In this document: positions 25,792-35,214 of the stretch, one piece after another | How positions within the stretch are numbered: the first letter of the stretch is position 1 | Layout of the letters: the number at the start of each line of letters is the position of its first letter | DNA from: DASRDB01 sp035652815 | GTDB lineage: Bacteria; Chloroflexota; Ktedonobacteria; Ktedonobacterales; Ktedonobacteraceae | NCBI GenBank assembly: GCA_035652815.1 | Contig: DASRDB010000019.1 | Coordinates: forward strand, 595,945-659,944 | Length of the DNA stretch: 64,000 nucleotides | Direction of reading: 5' to 3' | The notes under the pieces: generated by a model | The model's input: the letters and a program-made list of their open reading frames with translations, nothing else | Databases searched by the model: none | What the model was told of the DNA's origin: nothing | Position numbers and translations under genes: made by a program

Positions 25792-26626
25792 AGCTAATCA
25801 TCACCTCGTTGCGCAGGTCTTCCCAAATATCGTGATACAGGTCAATAAAATGTGGATCAAAGCGGATTTCCGCCACATTGCGCGGTCGCGGCAGATCAAC
25901 GGTGTATATGCCCTTGACTGTGGCCGGGCCTGCTGTCAGGACAATGACGCGATCAGCCAGGGCTATCGCCTCTTCCAGATCATGGGTAACGAAGACAACG
26001 GAGGCCGAAGAGGTGGACCAGAGTTGGAGCAGTTCTCCACCCATCAAGTTGCGCGTCTGCACATCGAGCGCGCTGAATGGCTCATCCATGAGCAGAATCT
26101 GCGGCTCGTTGATAAAGGTCTGTGCCAGAGCCACGCGCTTGCGCATACCGCCGGAGAGCTGGTGAGGATAACGGTCCTCGAATCCAGCGAGCCCTACACG
26201 AGCCAGCCATTCGCGCGCCCGAGCCAGAACTTCAGCTTTGGGCTGGTGGCGAAACATCGGGCCGGTGGCGACATTGCTCAGCACATTTTTCCAGGGAAAG
26301 ACCGCGTCGGTCTGGAAAACGTAGCCAATGCGTGGATCTATCCCTTCGACGGTTTGGCCCATGACCCGCACCTCTCCTGCGCTGGGACGTTCAAGGCCAG
26401 ATATGAGACTCAGTGTTGTGGACTTGCCGGAGCCGGTCGGGCCAACAATAGCGCAGAATTCGCCGTGAGCAACGCTCATCGTCAGATCTCGCAAGGCGGT
26501 ATAGACGCCGCCGGATGGCGTTCTGAAGCGTTTTGTGACGTTCTGCAAATCGATTGCTGGCGTTCCCTGCTCTAAGACAGTTTCTTCGTTGTTAGATGAG
26601 TTTGTCATAGGTCGGATTGTGTTCAT
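25766..26626 (-). CDS. NitT/TauT-type ABC ATPase, 286 aa
   Basis: SsuB/TauB-like ATPase: Walker A GPTGSGKST, signature LSGGMRKRV, Walker B ILLMDEPFSALD, H-loop FVTHDLEEA. ATG 26626 with AAAGGAG five bases upstream. First gene of the operon, which is unusual only in that the binding protein comes last. Confidence 0.92.
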   Translation of the reverse strand: MNTIRPMTNSSNNEETVLEQGTPAIDLQNVTKRFRTPSGGVYTALRDLTMSVAHGEFCAIVGPTGSGKSTTLSLISGLERPSAGEVRVMGQTVEGIDPRIGYVFQTDAVFPWKNVLSNVATGPMFRHQPKAEVLARAREWLARVGLAGFEDRYPHQLSGGMRKRVALAQTFINEPQILLMDEPFSALDVQTRNLMGGELLQLWSTSSASVVFVTHDLEEAIALADRVIVLTAGPATVKGIYTVDLPRPRNVAEIRFDPHFIDLYHDIWEDLRNEVMISYERAKQRG

Positions 26627-26917
26627 CGAACTCCTTTCTGTTGATTCTCTGGCACCGTCTCGCGTATACCAGTTCGGATTTCTCCGTTCATGCAGGCTTG
26701 CAATTGATTTGCAGGCTCGCTCCTCTTGTAAGACTTCAGTTCTTCATATTGCTTCTTTCATCTATAAATGAAGTGTAATCGGAAAGGCATAAACGACACA
26801 TAAACGGTGCCGGGGTAGTTATAAATAACTTATAAACGTTAGAATGCTCCAGATGAAGATGACTTGAACTACCACCCCTATGATGAACTTTCACAACCAG
26901 GCTCGGCCATCCCACCA

Positions 26918-27002
26918 TGTCATCCTGAGCGCAGCGAAGGATCTCTTGGCCGAGCGATTCGCGCGTCGATGCGGGAGATCCTTCGCTGCGCTCAGGATGA
27001 CA
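26918..27002. repeat. Dispersed palindromic repeat, copy 1
   Basis: Two perfectly complementary 28-bp arms (26918-26945, 26975-27002) containing CCTGAGCGCAGCGAAGGATC, separated by a 29-nt variable loop. The same arms recur at 43304-43382. Resembles REP/MITE-like repeats known from several soil bacteria. Confidence 0.9.
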
Positions 27003-27067
27003 GACAAGGCTTGACCGGATTTGATCGGCCAACTCCCTATTATGGAGTTTGTAATGAGCATATAAAA

Positions 27068-27098
27068 AGCCGGTGAAGCTTCTTTTGCTTCACCGGCT
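27068..27098 (-). terminator. Terminator of the oxidoreductase operon
   Basis: 12-bp stem AGCCGGTGAAGC / GCTTCACCGGCT with a 7-nt loop; on the minus strand it is followed by TTTTT (27063-27067 on plus as A-tract). Confidence 0.85.
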
Positions 27099-27139
27099 CA
27101 AGTACATATTGTGGTTATACCACTGAATAGCCAGATTTG

Positions 27140-28336
27140 CTAACCCTCGAAATGGATAGCAACGCGCCGCGCCTCTCGTGATGATTGTTCAATGGCATCA
27201 CAGATAACCGCGTTGCGATAGCCATCTTCAAAGGTTGCCCCATAGGGTGCGACATCCTTGTTATGCACAATCGCGTCCAGCAGGTGCGCAATTTCATGTA
27301 CGAAAGTATGCTCCCAGCCGATGATGTGACCATGCGGCCACCAGTAGGACCAGAAAGGATGGTAAGCCTCCGTTACTAACACGTTAGTAAAGCCTTGCGT
27401 CTCCTTTGGCCCGTCTGTCCAGAAGACCTCGAGTTCGTTTAGCCGCTCCAGATTGAAGCGAATCGAACCTTTAGATCCGTTAATTTCCAGCACCTGGTGA
27501 TTTTTGCGGCCCGGACAGAAGCGCGAGGCCTCAAGCGTCCCGATTGCGCCGTTCTCGAATTCTACGATAGCCTCGAAGGCATCGTCTACTCCTACCTCGC
27601 CTGTGCCACTACCATCAGGCAAGGGTCGTTCTTTCACGAACGTTTTCATCATTGCCATGACAGAGGAAGGTTCGCCGATCAGAAAGCGCGCAAGATCGAT
27701 GATGTGCGAGCCGAGATCACCCAGCGCGCCACTGCCTGCCACTCCCTTACGCAGACGCCAGACAAGCGGGAAGTTGGGGTCAGCGATCCATTCTTGCAGG
27801 TAAATTGCCCGGAAGTGGTAGATCTGACCAAGCGCGCCACTCTTTATCAGTTCGTAGGCTTGCCGGATGGCGGGAACAAAGCGGTAGTTGAAGGCGACCA
27901 TATGCTTGACATTGGCCTGGCGTACCGCTTCGAGCATAGTTCGCGCCTCCTGAGCGGTGCGCGCCAACGGTTTTTCACATAAAATATGCTTGCCAGCCTG
28001 CGCGGCGGCAATACACGGCTCCGCATGCAGGTCGTTTGGTCCGCCATTGTCGAAAAGCTGCACGCGCGAGTCCTCGATCAATTGCTGCCAGTCAGTATAG
28101 TATCGTTCGTATCCATACCGGTGTGCTGCCTCTCGAACCGCCTCTTCATTACGCCCGGCGATGGCAACCAGATGAGGAATCGCGGGTGGTGGATAGACCA
28201 TATACGGAAGTGTTTTATAGGCGTTAGTATGGGCCTTGCCCATAAATGCGTAGCCAAGCATGCCAATACCAATTTCAGGCACCTCGCCAACTGCCCGCGC
28301 CTGTCCCATCGTCACAAAACCGACATCATCGGACAT
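27140..28336 (-). CDS. Gfo/Idh/MocA-family oxidoreductase, 398 aa
   Basis: NAD(P)-dependent sugar or inositol dehydrogenase-like enzyme. Rossmann start IGIGMLGYAFMGKAHTNAY, the EKP motif (HILCEKPLARTAQEA) holding the catalytic Lys, and the C-terminal substrate domain (GDLGSHIIDLARFLIGEP) are present. AGAGGAT precedes ATG. Together with the isomerase gene immediately upstream (58 bp) it suggests catabolism of a polyol or keto-sugar; the exact substrate is not predictable. Confidence 0.9.
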   Translation of the reverse strand: MSDDVGFVTMGQARAVGEVPEIGIGMLGYAFMGKAHTNAYKTLPYMVYPPPAIPHLVAIAGRNEEAVREAAHRYGYERYYTDWQQLIEDSRVQLFDNGGPNDLHAEPCIAAAQAGKHILCEKPLARTAQEARTMLEAVRQANVKHMVAFNYRFVPAIRQAYELIKSGALGQIYHFRAIYLQEWIADPNFPLVWRLRKGVAGSGALGDLGSHIIDLARFLIGEPSSVMAMMKTFVKERPLPDGSGTGEVGVDDAFEAIVEFENGAIGTLEASRFCPGRKNHQVLEINGSKGSIRFNLERLNELEVFWTDGPKETQGFTNVLVTEAYHPFWSYWWPHGHIIGWEHTFVHEIAHLLDAIVHNKDVAPYGATFEDGYRNAVICDAIEQSSREARRVAIHFEG

Positions 28337-28394
28337 TGTTTATCCTCTTCTTCCTATAGCCAAAAGGATATATGGCTGAAGCATATATCATAAG

Positions 28395-29408
28395 CTAACT
28401 GGCGACAGATTTGTTTCTCCTGAAGGCCGCGTCGAACGCGATGGTCGAGGGTGCGAAATCGGTGCGGCGCACGAAGGCCAGCGCATCTTGCGCGCCCCAT
28501 TCGCGGTCCATGCCGGAGTCCTCCCACTCGATAGAGAGCGGTCCCTGGTAGCCAATGCGGTTGAGAGCGCGGAGCATTGACTCGAAATCCACATCACCAT
28601 GACCAGGGGAGACAAATTCCCAGCCCCGCCCGGACTCGCCGAAGTTGAGGTGAGAGCCGAGTATACTACGACGCCCATTGAGGCGCAGCCTGGAGTCTTT
28701 GATATGCACATGATAGATGCGGTCGGCAAACTCTTCGATGAAGGTGGCCGGATCGAGGAACTGGTGAATGAGGTGGCTCGGGTCGAAATTAATGCCGAAG
28801 CCAGGACGGTTTCCAATGGCATCCAGTGTTTTGCGCGTGGTTACGAAATCATAGGCAATCTCGGTCGGGTGTACCTCAAGGCCAAAGCGCACGCCCTCAC
28901 GCTCAAAGACATCAATAATGGGGTTCCACCGCTCGGCGAATGCTTTGTAGCCGCGCTCGATTTCCGTAAAGTCATTGGGCGGGAACGAATAGACCAGGTG
29001 CCAGATCGGCGAGCCGGTAAAGCCTGTGACCTGGGTGATGCCGAAGGCGGCGGCAGCGCGGGCTGTGTCCATCATCTCCTGGGCAGCGCGGCGGCGCACG
29101 CCCTCCGGTTCGCCATCACCCCAGACATGCGCAGGGAGAATCGCTTTATGGCGCGCATCGATGGGGTCGCAGACCGCCTGCCCAACAAGATGATTGCTAA
29201 TGGCGTAACATTTGAGATGGTAGCGGTTTAAAATATCCCAGCGCGATTGGACGTAATCGTGTTCTGTAAGGGCGCGTTGCACATCAAAGTGATCGCCCGA
29301 GCAGGCCAATTCGAGGCCATCAAAACCCCACTGGCTTACCTTTTGCGCAAGTGTTTCCAATGGGAGATCAGCCCATTGCCCGGTAAACAGTGTGACAGGT
29401 CGCGTCAT
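28395..29408 (-). CDS. Sugar phosphate isomerase/epimerase (xylose isomerase-like TIM barrel), 337 aa
   Basis: AP-endonuclease-2-like TIM barrel with metal-site segments FGLEVHPTEIAYD, GINFDPSHLIHQ, HVHIKDSR, and SIEWEDSGMDR (Glu/Asp/His ligands). Soluble. First gene of the pair with the Gfo/Idh/MocA enzyme, a common arrangement in inositol/sugar pathways. GGAG six bases before ATG 29408. Confidence 0.88.
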   Translation of the reverse strand: MTRPVTLFTGQWADLPLETLAQKVSQWGFDGLELACSGDHFDVQRALTEHDYVQSRWDILNRYHLKCYAISNHLVGQAVCDPIDARHKAILPAHVWGDGEPEGVRRRAAQEMMDTARAAAAFGITQVTGFTGSPIWHLVYSFPPNDFTEIERGYKAFAERWNPIIDVFEREGVRFGLEVHPTEIAYDFVTTRKTLDAIGNRPGFGINFDPSHLIHQFLDPATFIEEFADRIYHVHIKDSRLRLNGRRSILGSHLNFGESGRGWEFVSPGHGDVDFESMLRALNRIGYQGPLSIEWEDSGMDREWGAQDALAFVRRTDFAPSTIAFDAAFRRNKSVAS

Positions 29409-29505
29409 GAAGTTCTCCAGTCCTTAGAATCCTTTTTCTGGAATACTCATTCCGCGTTCAGTATAGCATAACTTTTTCCTTGCCACACTCCATACGGATA
29501 TTTAC

Positions 29506-29958
29506 TTATGCTTCAGTTAATACCGGCTCCTGCGCTTCCACTGTACAATACATATGCCTTACCTCGGCTACCTGACCAAGAATGGCGCAAGCGGCTTTGA
29601 AGCGCTGTTCAACAATACTGATCGCCTGCCCAATAATCTCATGATTGAGGGTATGCCCGGCGATGATATGTTCAACCGTAATATCCTCAAGCACGTTTTC
29701 CGGCTTTTCGACGATAATGCCTTGCATACGCACTTCGTATCCGGTTACTTGTTGCCCCTCTTTGCGCAAAATGGAAATGACTTCCATACCGACATAGCCC
29801 GCTATACTGAGCAGGAATAACTCTATTGGGCGAAAACCGGCGTTTTGTCCTTCATGATAGATGGAGGTATCCATTAAAAGCCTGTGTCCAGAACTGGCCT
29901 CTCCCTCGAAACGCAAACCCTTTTCAAGCCTTGCTTTGGCTGTCACGAACTTTGTCAT
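29506..29958 (-). CDS. OsmC-family protein lacking one peroxidatic cysteine, 150 aa
   Basis: OsmC/Ohr fold: dimeric hydroperoxide reductases. The GYVGMEVISILRKEGQQVTGYEV segment corresponds to the first active-site helix, where active members carry Cys; here that position has no Cys. The second Cys appears kept in AACAILGQVAEV, where families read CPV or CSV. So either a redox-inactive relative or another function. AAAGGAG eight bases upstream of ATG. Confidence 0.85.
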   Translation of the reverse strand: MTKFVTAKARLEKGLRFEGEASSGHRLLMDTSIYHEGQNAGFRPIELFLLSIAGYVGMEVISILRKEGQQVTGYEVRMQGIIVEKPENVLEDITVEHIIAGHTLNHEIIGQAISIVEQRFKAACAILGQVAEVRHMYCTVEAQEPVLTEA

Positions 29959-30136
29959 CGTTTTGCTCCTTTCCGAAGCCTTTTACCCATCTCTGCTGCA
30001 AGCATACCTTCCACATGTCAAAAAAAAGTCACAACGCTTTTGAAAAACATCACAATTACGTCTCAGGAAAGACATCTAGCTTTTTATCCTGGCTTCGTTT
30101 AAAGTAGGACGAATAATCGAAAGGCAGGAGCAGTGC

Positions 30137-30217
30137 ATGTCGCGACGTACTGGCTTATGGAAGACCCCGGACTTTGTGAAGCTCTGGTTCTGGTGCCTCT
30201 ATTTGCTTTTGTCCATC
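30137..30217 (+). pseudogene. Possible remnant of an MFS transporter N-terminus
   Basis: ATG 30137 with GGAG upstream reads MSRRTGLWKTPDFVKLW, like the start of MFS permeases (..WRNRDFLKLW..), but then runs antisense into the P-type ATPase C-terminus and stops at 30304. Probably a truncated gene left by rearrangement. Weak evidence. Confidence 0.3.
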
Positions 30218-33200
30218 TTACCCTGGAAGCGCCTCAACAGGTTGCTCCTCAGGCGCAGGCAGCAGCGTGGGCAGCGTGAGATTTTCCCAGAAAGGTACGG
30301 CTAGCAGATGGTTTATCGCCACTGCGCTTACGGCTCCAATACCAATCAGCGCCCAGCCGAGCGGGGAAGGAACGACTAAGTGGAGGAAATTCCGTAACGG
30401 CGGAATAGTGAAAGCGGCAGCCAGCACTCCTACCGAACCTGTTACTGCGGCCAGGACTGATCTTGTCAGGCTTCCTTCAGTGCGACCGGCCTCGAGCGTT
30501 TGCGCAAGCTGCGTTGAGACGATACTGGCGAAGGCAACGGCACGCGCCTCGGGCAGCGTTCCGGCCCCCAGCATAATCAGGTAATTGACAAGCGAGGGGA
30601 TAGTAGTCGCGGTACCACGCCGCAGAATCTCGTTGCGTAAAGGTTTGTTAAGTGCATACGCGCCTTCGCGGCGCAGACCTGACAGCTTGCGATGTTCCGG
30701 TTGTTGCAGGGCGACGGCCAGGGCGGGCAGAATATCAGTGATGGCGTTCACGGCGAGAATTTGCCGCGCCGTGAGCGGAGTGCCGCCACCGAGGATACTC
30801 GCGCCTACCACCAGGCCAAGTTCGCCAAGGTTGCCGCCCAGGAGCAGTCCTAACGCTCTACGGATATTGCGCCAGAAGCTGCGTCCCTCGACAAAGCCCT
30901 CGACCAGCGTGGAGAAATCGTCATCGGTTATCACTACGTCGGCTGTCTGGCGTGCAACTTCGGTTCCGCTCTTTCCCATCGCCACGCCGATATCGGCGAG
31001 ACGTAAGGCGGGAGCGTCGTTGACGCCATCGCCTGTCATGGCAACGGTATGCCCATTGCGCTGCAGTGCCTCGATGATGCGCAGTTTGTCCAGTGGCGTA
31101 GCGCGCGCGACAACGACGGTATGCTCCAGACGCGCGGTAAGTTCGCCGTTTTGTAGTTCGGCAAGCTCAGCGGCAGTGACAACCTGTCCGCCGTTGTTAA
31201 GCAATCCGGCTTCGCGGGCGATAGTACGCGCTGTTGTGGGATGATCGCCCGTAATCATAATGACCTTTACACCCGCTTCGTGGCAGCGGTGAACTGCTGC
31301 TCGTACTGTGGGACGTAGCGGGTCGCTAATGCCGACAAAGCCCAAAGCCGTCAGTCCTTCTGGATCATCAAGAGAGGTGGTAGACGGACCCTCCGCGACC
31401 ATCAACACACGTAATCCTTGTTGCGCAAGTTGTTGCGAGGAATCGAGCAGCTTTTGTCTCGCCTCCTCGTCCAGCGCCTGTGTTTGCCCGGAATGAACCA
31501 TCGAGCTGCATCTTGGCAGCAAGGCTTCAGGTGCGCCTTTGACGCAGAGGCGTCCCTGTGCGATCGAAGCGTGGAATGAGCGCACCGGGTCGAATGATTG
31601 CTCAGCCGAACGCTCCACTCGTATATCCTCGCCCAGCCCGGCCTCTTGCGCCGCTTGCAAAACTGAGACATCGGTGGGATGGGCACTGGCTCCTGGAGAG
31701 TCAGGATGCGGGCTGGCAAGCGCGGCTGCGAGCAGGACGCGGCGCAAGTCAGGCGATAGCTCGCCCGGCAGTTTTGCCTCGCTGTCATTGCCGGCTACCA
31801 TACTCAGCACCAGGCGTCCCTTTGTCATAGTTCCCGTTTTATCCGCGCAAGCAACATCGACACGCCCCAGTGCTTCCACTGCGGAAAGACGGCGCACCAC
31901 TGCATTGCGGCTTGCCATGCGGCGTGCCACGCCAGCCTCGCCGACTTTTGCCAGAAGCGGCAGTCCTTCTGGAACCCCTGCCAGGGCAATTGTTGCGCCG
32001 GTCGCGAGAATTGCGGGCAGAGGTTGACCCCACAGGAAGCCCGAGATGACGACAATAGCGCCTCCTGCCACTGAAAGGGGTAAGACCATCTTCAGCATCT
32101 GGCTCAAGCGCACACCCAGGGGGCTTTGCTGTTCTTCCTCGGCAGAAAGCGCGGCAGTTGTTGCGCCCATGCGTGTTTGTTTGCCAATCGCAAAGACCAC
32201 TGCTCGTCCGGTTCCGCTTGTGACATCGCTGCCTTCTAGCACAATTCGGCTAGCATCTACTCCGTCCTCAGAATATTTGCGAACAGGCAGCGACTCTCCG
32301 GTCAGGGCTGCTTCATCAACCTCCAGGCCCTGTGAACTTATGACGCGGGCATCGGCGGCCACTCGATCACCCGGAGCGAGGAGAAGTATATCTCCGGGTA
32401 CTATTTCGTTGGAGGGGACGACAACCGGTTGGTCATCACGCAGAATGCGAGCGTATGAAGTTCCGATACGTTTGAGAGCCTCTGAAACCTGATCCGCCTT
32501 GTGTTCCTGCCAGACATTGACCAGCGTTGTGGCGGCAATTGTTGCCGAGATGATGACCACATCTCCGGTTGCGCCCAGGAAGAGCGAAAGCGCGGCACCT
32601 GCTGCAAGTATACCAATGAGCGGGGAGCGAAGCTGATCGAGCAGCGCGTTCCACATAGGATGGCGACGGAAGGTACGCGGGGCTTTTTGGATTCGTTGCG
32701 CGGCTTCGGCATTGGACAACCCGTTTTCCGTGGTGCGCAAGGTCTGTAAAACATTTTCGACACTGCGCTGGCCCCACCGCTCTGGACGCGGGTCGATCAG
32801 GTAAGTGGTCATGGAACCTGGACGCTGGCCACCACGCATACGGAGCCACCCGTCGAACAGGGCAGTGAGCGAGGTAATATACACCGCCCGCGCAGCATTC
32901 TCGATACCCGGTGCCCCTCGGAAGCCCCAGATGATACCGATAATATTGGCAAGCACCGACAGTGCGACAGAGTCTCGTATCGTTGCCTTACGTCTGGCTC
33001 CAGTCTCTATGATGGAAGCAAGGGCATACAGGTCTGGAGCCAGCAGGTCTGCCCGCGCAGGCAGTCGGCTCCTATCCTCGATCACGCCTATCGCAAGGTC
33101 ACAGGCATCAAAAGCGGCTGATGCTCCGGCCTGGTCAGAGGCAAACGCCACCAGTCTGCCATATTGCTGTCTGGCGCGAATGGCATCCACCGCGTTGTCG

Positions 33201-35065
33201 CTTTCAACCAGGGCGATGTTAGCGCGATGCGCCAGCGCCTGCGCGGCGAGCTGGTCGCCTCCCGCAAGTACGCCCAGTTCCACGCCATGTCGCTGGCAGG
33301 TTTGCACCAGTTCCGCTACCCCCGGGGCAATTCTTGGTCGAATAGCGAAGATGCCTGATGGTTTTTTCCTCCGTTCTCGTGTCAATACGAGTACATAGTT
33401 GCCACGCTGTCGTAAAGATGTGGCCTCGGGCAAATCGCTCCAGTTTTCAACGTGGCCCAGGGAGTAGCGTATGCCATTGATGCTGGCCGATGCTACTTTG
33501 CCGTCGAAACTGCCATCGGTAGCGCTCATGCCACTTGCGGTGCGGAAGATACCTCCCCAGGGCGAACCGACAGCTCCGGCAATTGCGCCTGCAAGCGCGA
33601 GTACCTCAGCGCTATCTTCACCGGAAAGTGGCAGCACACTGTTCAGTTCGAGTTTGTCGGTCAGCAGGCGCGTTCCATCGAGGAGTAGGAAATTGGGAAG
33701 TCGAATCGTTCGGCTCGGGCGCGTTCCAACGACAGTGACACCTGCTCGAATGACGCGGGCGGCTGCGCTCAATTCAGCGCTGTCCGCGCCAATGGCGGCA
33801 GTGCGCCCGTTGACCAGCAGCAGAGACGTCAGAACGCGGTTGAAGGAGCGCGTCAGCAAGGCAGTCGCCGCCCCATAGATCAGCGAGAACAAACCCTCTG
33901 CTTGTAGGTAGCGGTCAAAAAGAGTGGGAGCCTCAGGCGCGGGGCGCGGTTGCGGTATGAACGAATCGAAGGTCTGTCCGCTTTGTACTTTTAGTGTGAA
34001 AGGGCCACCATACAGGCGAGCGCCCGCAGGAATAATGGTTCCTTTTGAGACAGGTTGCGGCATGCCGTCAAGGCCGATGGCGCTGCCGGTTCCTTCCAGA
34101 ACGAGCGAGGCAAGCGTTGCTCGTTCGCCTGTTTCCAGATGGATAATCGCATCCGGCTGCTCTGATGGGGCATTGGCCGAGCGCTCTAAATGGCGACGCC
34201 AGGCAGTTCTACGCGCCTGCACCTCAGTAAGCAACCGTACAGATTCTGAGGCGGTTAAGGCAAGGCCAAGCGGACTGCCTGCCAGCGTCAATGCCAGGAT
34301 GCCGGGAATATGAATCAGTAAATCTGCTACTGTGCGGCCCAATAGTTTACGTAACCCGTAGCGGAACGGTGGGATGCCCTGAAATATACCAATGATGCTG
34401 GCTGCTTGAATAGCAACTCCTGCTCCTGGTAGTGGCTCCTGTATAGTGAAAAGTTGTCGTATAGCAAGCAGTCCGAGGCCAAGCGAAGCCCCGATGGTGC
34501 GAGTCGTGCTTTGAACGAGTGGCCCTGGATCGAGTGGATAGGCTGGATGATCCTCCTCTGGCAGGTCTGGCAGTTCAAAACGGCTGACCTCAGCCAGTAT
34601 CTCATCGAGTTCTGCATCGTGTTCTAAGAATTCCACCAGGACACGGCCCGTCAGCCGGTTAACTTTTGCGCGCACCCCTTTACTCTCAAGGTGTTCCACA
34701 ATACGTTTGGGAAGATGCGGGTCATGATCCAGGCCGCGAACAGCGATTCTTGCCCGAATGAGTGGCCCCTGCCGTTCACGTACAGTATGCGGAGTGGGTG
34801 GTTCTTCTGGTGTTTCATTCAGCGTGTTTAGATCAAGGCGTGAGACTTCATGCAGTAGCGTCTGTTCATTTGTGACTTGAGGATCATATTGGATAAGAAT
34901 ATTATGCGTAAAAGTATTGGCCTGTACCGTTCGCACCCCCGCTAAACGACGCAGATGGCTTTCTACGGCTCGTGTTCCCTGCCCGTTCCATAGGGGTAGG
35001 TGAACGCGCAAGCGACCGGGAAGTGTATGGAGAATGCGAGGTTCCTCTACAACAGCAACGCTCAT
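30218..35065 (-). CDS. Double-length P-type ATPase, 1615 aa
   Basis: C-terminal half (~800-1615) is a P2-like cation ATPase: TGES (ALTGESLPVRK), phosphorylation site D1075 in DKTGTMT, MITGDHPTTAR, TGDGVNDAPALRLADIGVAMG. The N-terminal half carries two metal-binding-like repeats (LPGRLRVHLPLW, IRARIAVRGLDHDPHLPKRIVEHLESKGVRAK) and a degenerate ATPase module in which DKTGT became DGTRLLT (D463), so only one half can be phosphorylated. Mycobacterial CtpI/CtpH proteins have the same size and plan. Ion specificity unknown. ATG 35065 has GAGGAAA upstream; a TTG at 35107 would add 14 residues without RBS. Confidence 0.85.
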   Translation of the reverse strand: MSVAVVEEPRILHTLPGRLRVHLPLWNGQGTRAVESHLRRLAGVRTVQANTFTHNILIQYDPQVTNEQTLLHEVSRLDLNTLNETPEEPPTPHTVRERQGPLIRARIAVRGLDHDPHLPKRIVEHLESKGVRAKVNRLTGRVLVEFLEHDAELDEILAEVSRFELPDLPEEDHPAYPLDPGPLVQSTTRTIGASLGLGLLAIRQLFTIQEPLPGAGVAIQAASIIGIFQGIPPFRYGLRKLLGRTVADLLIHIPGILALTLAGSPLGLALTASESVRLLTEVQARRTAWRRHLERSANAPSEQPDAIIHLETGERATLASLVLEGTGSAIGLDGMPQPVSKGTIIPAGARLYGGPFTLKVQSGQTFDSFIPQPRPAPEAPTLFDRYLQAEGLFSLIYGAATALLTRSFNRVLTSLLLVNGRTAAIGADSAELSAAARVIRAGVTVVGTRPSRTIRLPNFLLLDGTRLLTDKLELNSVLPLSGEDSAEVLALAGAIAGAVGSPWGGIFRTASGMSATDGSFDGKVASASINGIRYSLGHVENWSDLPEATSLRQRGNYVLVLTRERRKKPSGIFAIRPRIAPGVAELVQTCQRHGVELGVLAGGDQLAAQALAHRANIALVESDNAVDAIRARQQYGRLVAFASDQAGASAAFDACDLAIGVIEDRSRLPARADLLAPDLYALASIIETGARRKATIRDSVALSVLANIIGIIWGFRGAPGIENAARAVYITSLTALFDGWLRMRGGQRPGSMTTYLIDPRPERWGQRSVENVLQTLRTTENGLSNAEAAQRIQKAPRTFRRHPMWNALLDQLRSPLIGILAAGAALSLFLGATGDVVIISATIAATTLVNVWQEHKADQVSEALKRIGTSYARILRDDQPVVVPSNEIVPGDILLLAPGDRVAADARVISSQGLEVDEAALTGESLPVRKYSEDGVDASRIVLEGSDVTSGTGRAVVFAIGKQTRMGATTAALSAEEEQQSPLGVRLSQMLKMVLPLSVAGGAIVVISGFLWGQPLPAILATGATIALAGVPEGLPLLAKVGEAGVARRMASRNAVVRRLSAVEALGRVDVACADKTGTMTKGRLVLSMVAGNDSEAKLPGELSPDLRRVLLAAALASPHPDSPGASAHPTDVSVLQAAQEAGLGEDIRVERSAEQSFDPVRSFHASIAQGRLCVKGAPEALLPRCSSMVHSGQTQALDEEARQKLLDSSQQLAQQGLRVLMVAEGPSTTSLDDPEGLTALGFVGISDPLRPTVRAAVHRCHEAGVKVIMITGDHPTTARTIAREAGLLNNGGQVVTAAELAELQNGELTARLEHTVVVARATPLDKLRIIEALQRNGHTVAMTGDGVNDAPALRLADIGVAMGKSGTEVARQTADVVITDDDFSTLVEGFVEGRSFWRNIRRALGLLLGGNLGELGLVVGASILGGGTPLTARQILAVNAITDILPALAVALQQPEHRKLSGLRREGAYALNKPLRNEILRRGTATTIPSLVNYLIMLGAGTLPEARAVAFASIVSTQLAQTLEAGRTEGSLTRSVLAAVTGSVGVLAAAFTIPPLRNFLHLVVPSPLGWALIGIGAVSAVAINHLLAVPFWENLTLPTLLPAPEEQPVEALPG

Positions 35066-35146
35066 GAATTTCCTCAACAAAATTTCTAGAAGAGGGCTAT
35101 TGGGCAATAAACACTATTCTCCAACTACTATTTAAAGTGGGAGAAG

Positions 35147-35201
35147 ATGGTTGGTTCGCGAAACCGGGCGCGTCTTGCGCCCGGTTTCGCGAACCAACCA
35201 T
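35147..35201. terminator. 25-bp perfect inverted repeat
   Basis: Arms 35147-35171 and 35177-35201 pair perfectly over 25 bp with loop GTCTT. Lies between the 130-aa gene and the P-type ATPase, so probably a terminator or transcript-processing hairpin within the cluster; no T-tract. Confidence 0.7.
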
Positions 35202-35214
35202 GTACGTGTCCAGA

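Larger units (their letters stand above)
26627..27139. other. Intergenic region with palindromic repeat and terminator
   Basis: 513 bp. Holds the promoter side of the ABC operon, one copy of the 28-bp-arm palindromic repeat (26918-27002) and a terminator for the oxidoreductase gene (27068-27098). No gene seen. Confidence 0.6.

Noticed and set aside
23740..26626. Naming the transporter taurine, nitrate or thiamine-precursor specific
   Set aside because: No specificity-determining enzyme gene or riboswitch nearby; the family is too broad.
29826..30107. Several overlapping plus-strand reading frames across the OsmC gene start
   Set aside because: They are antisense to OsmC, have no RBS and no recognisable domain.
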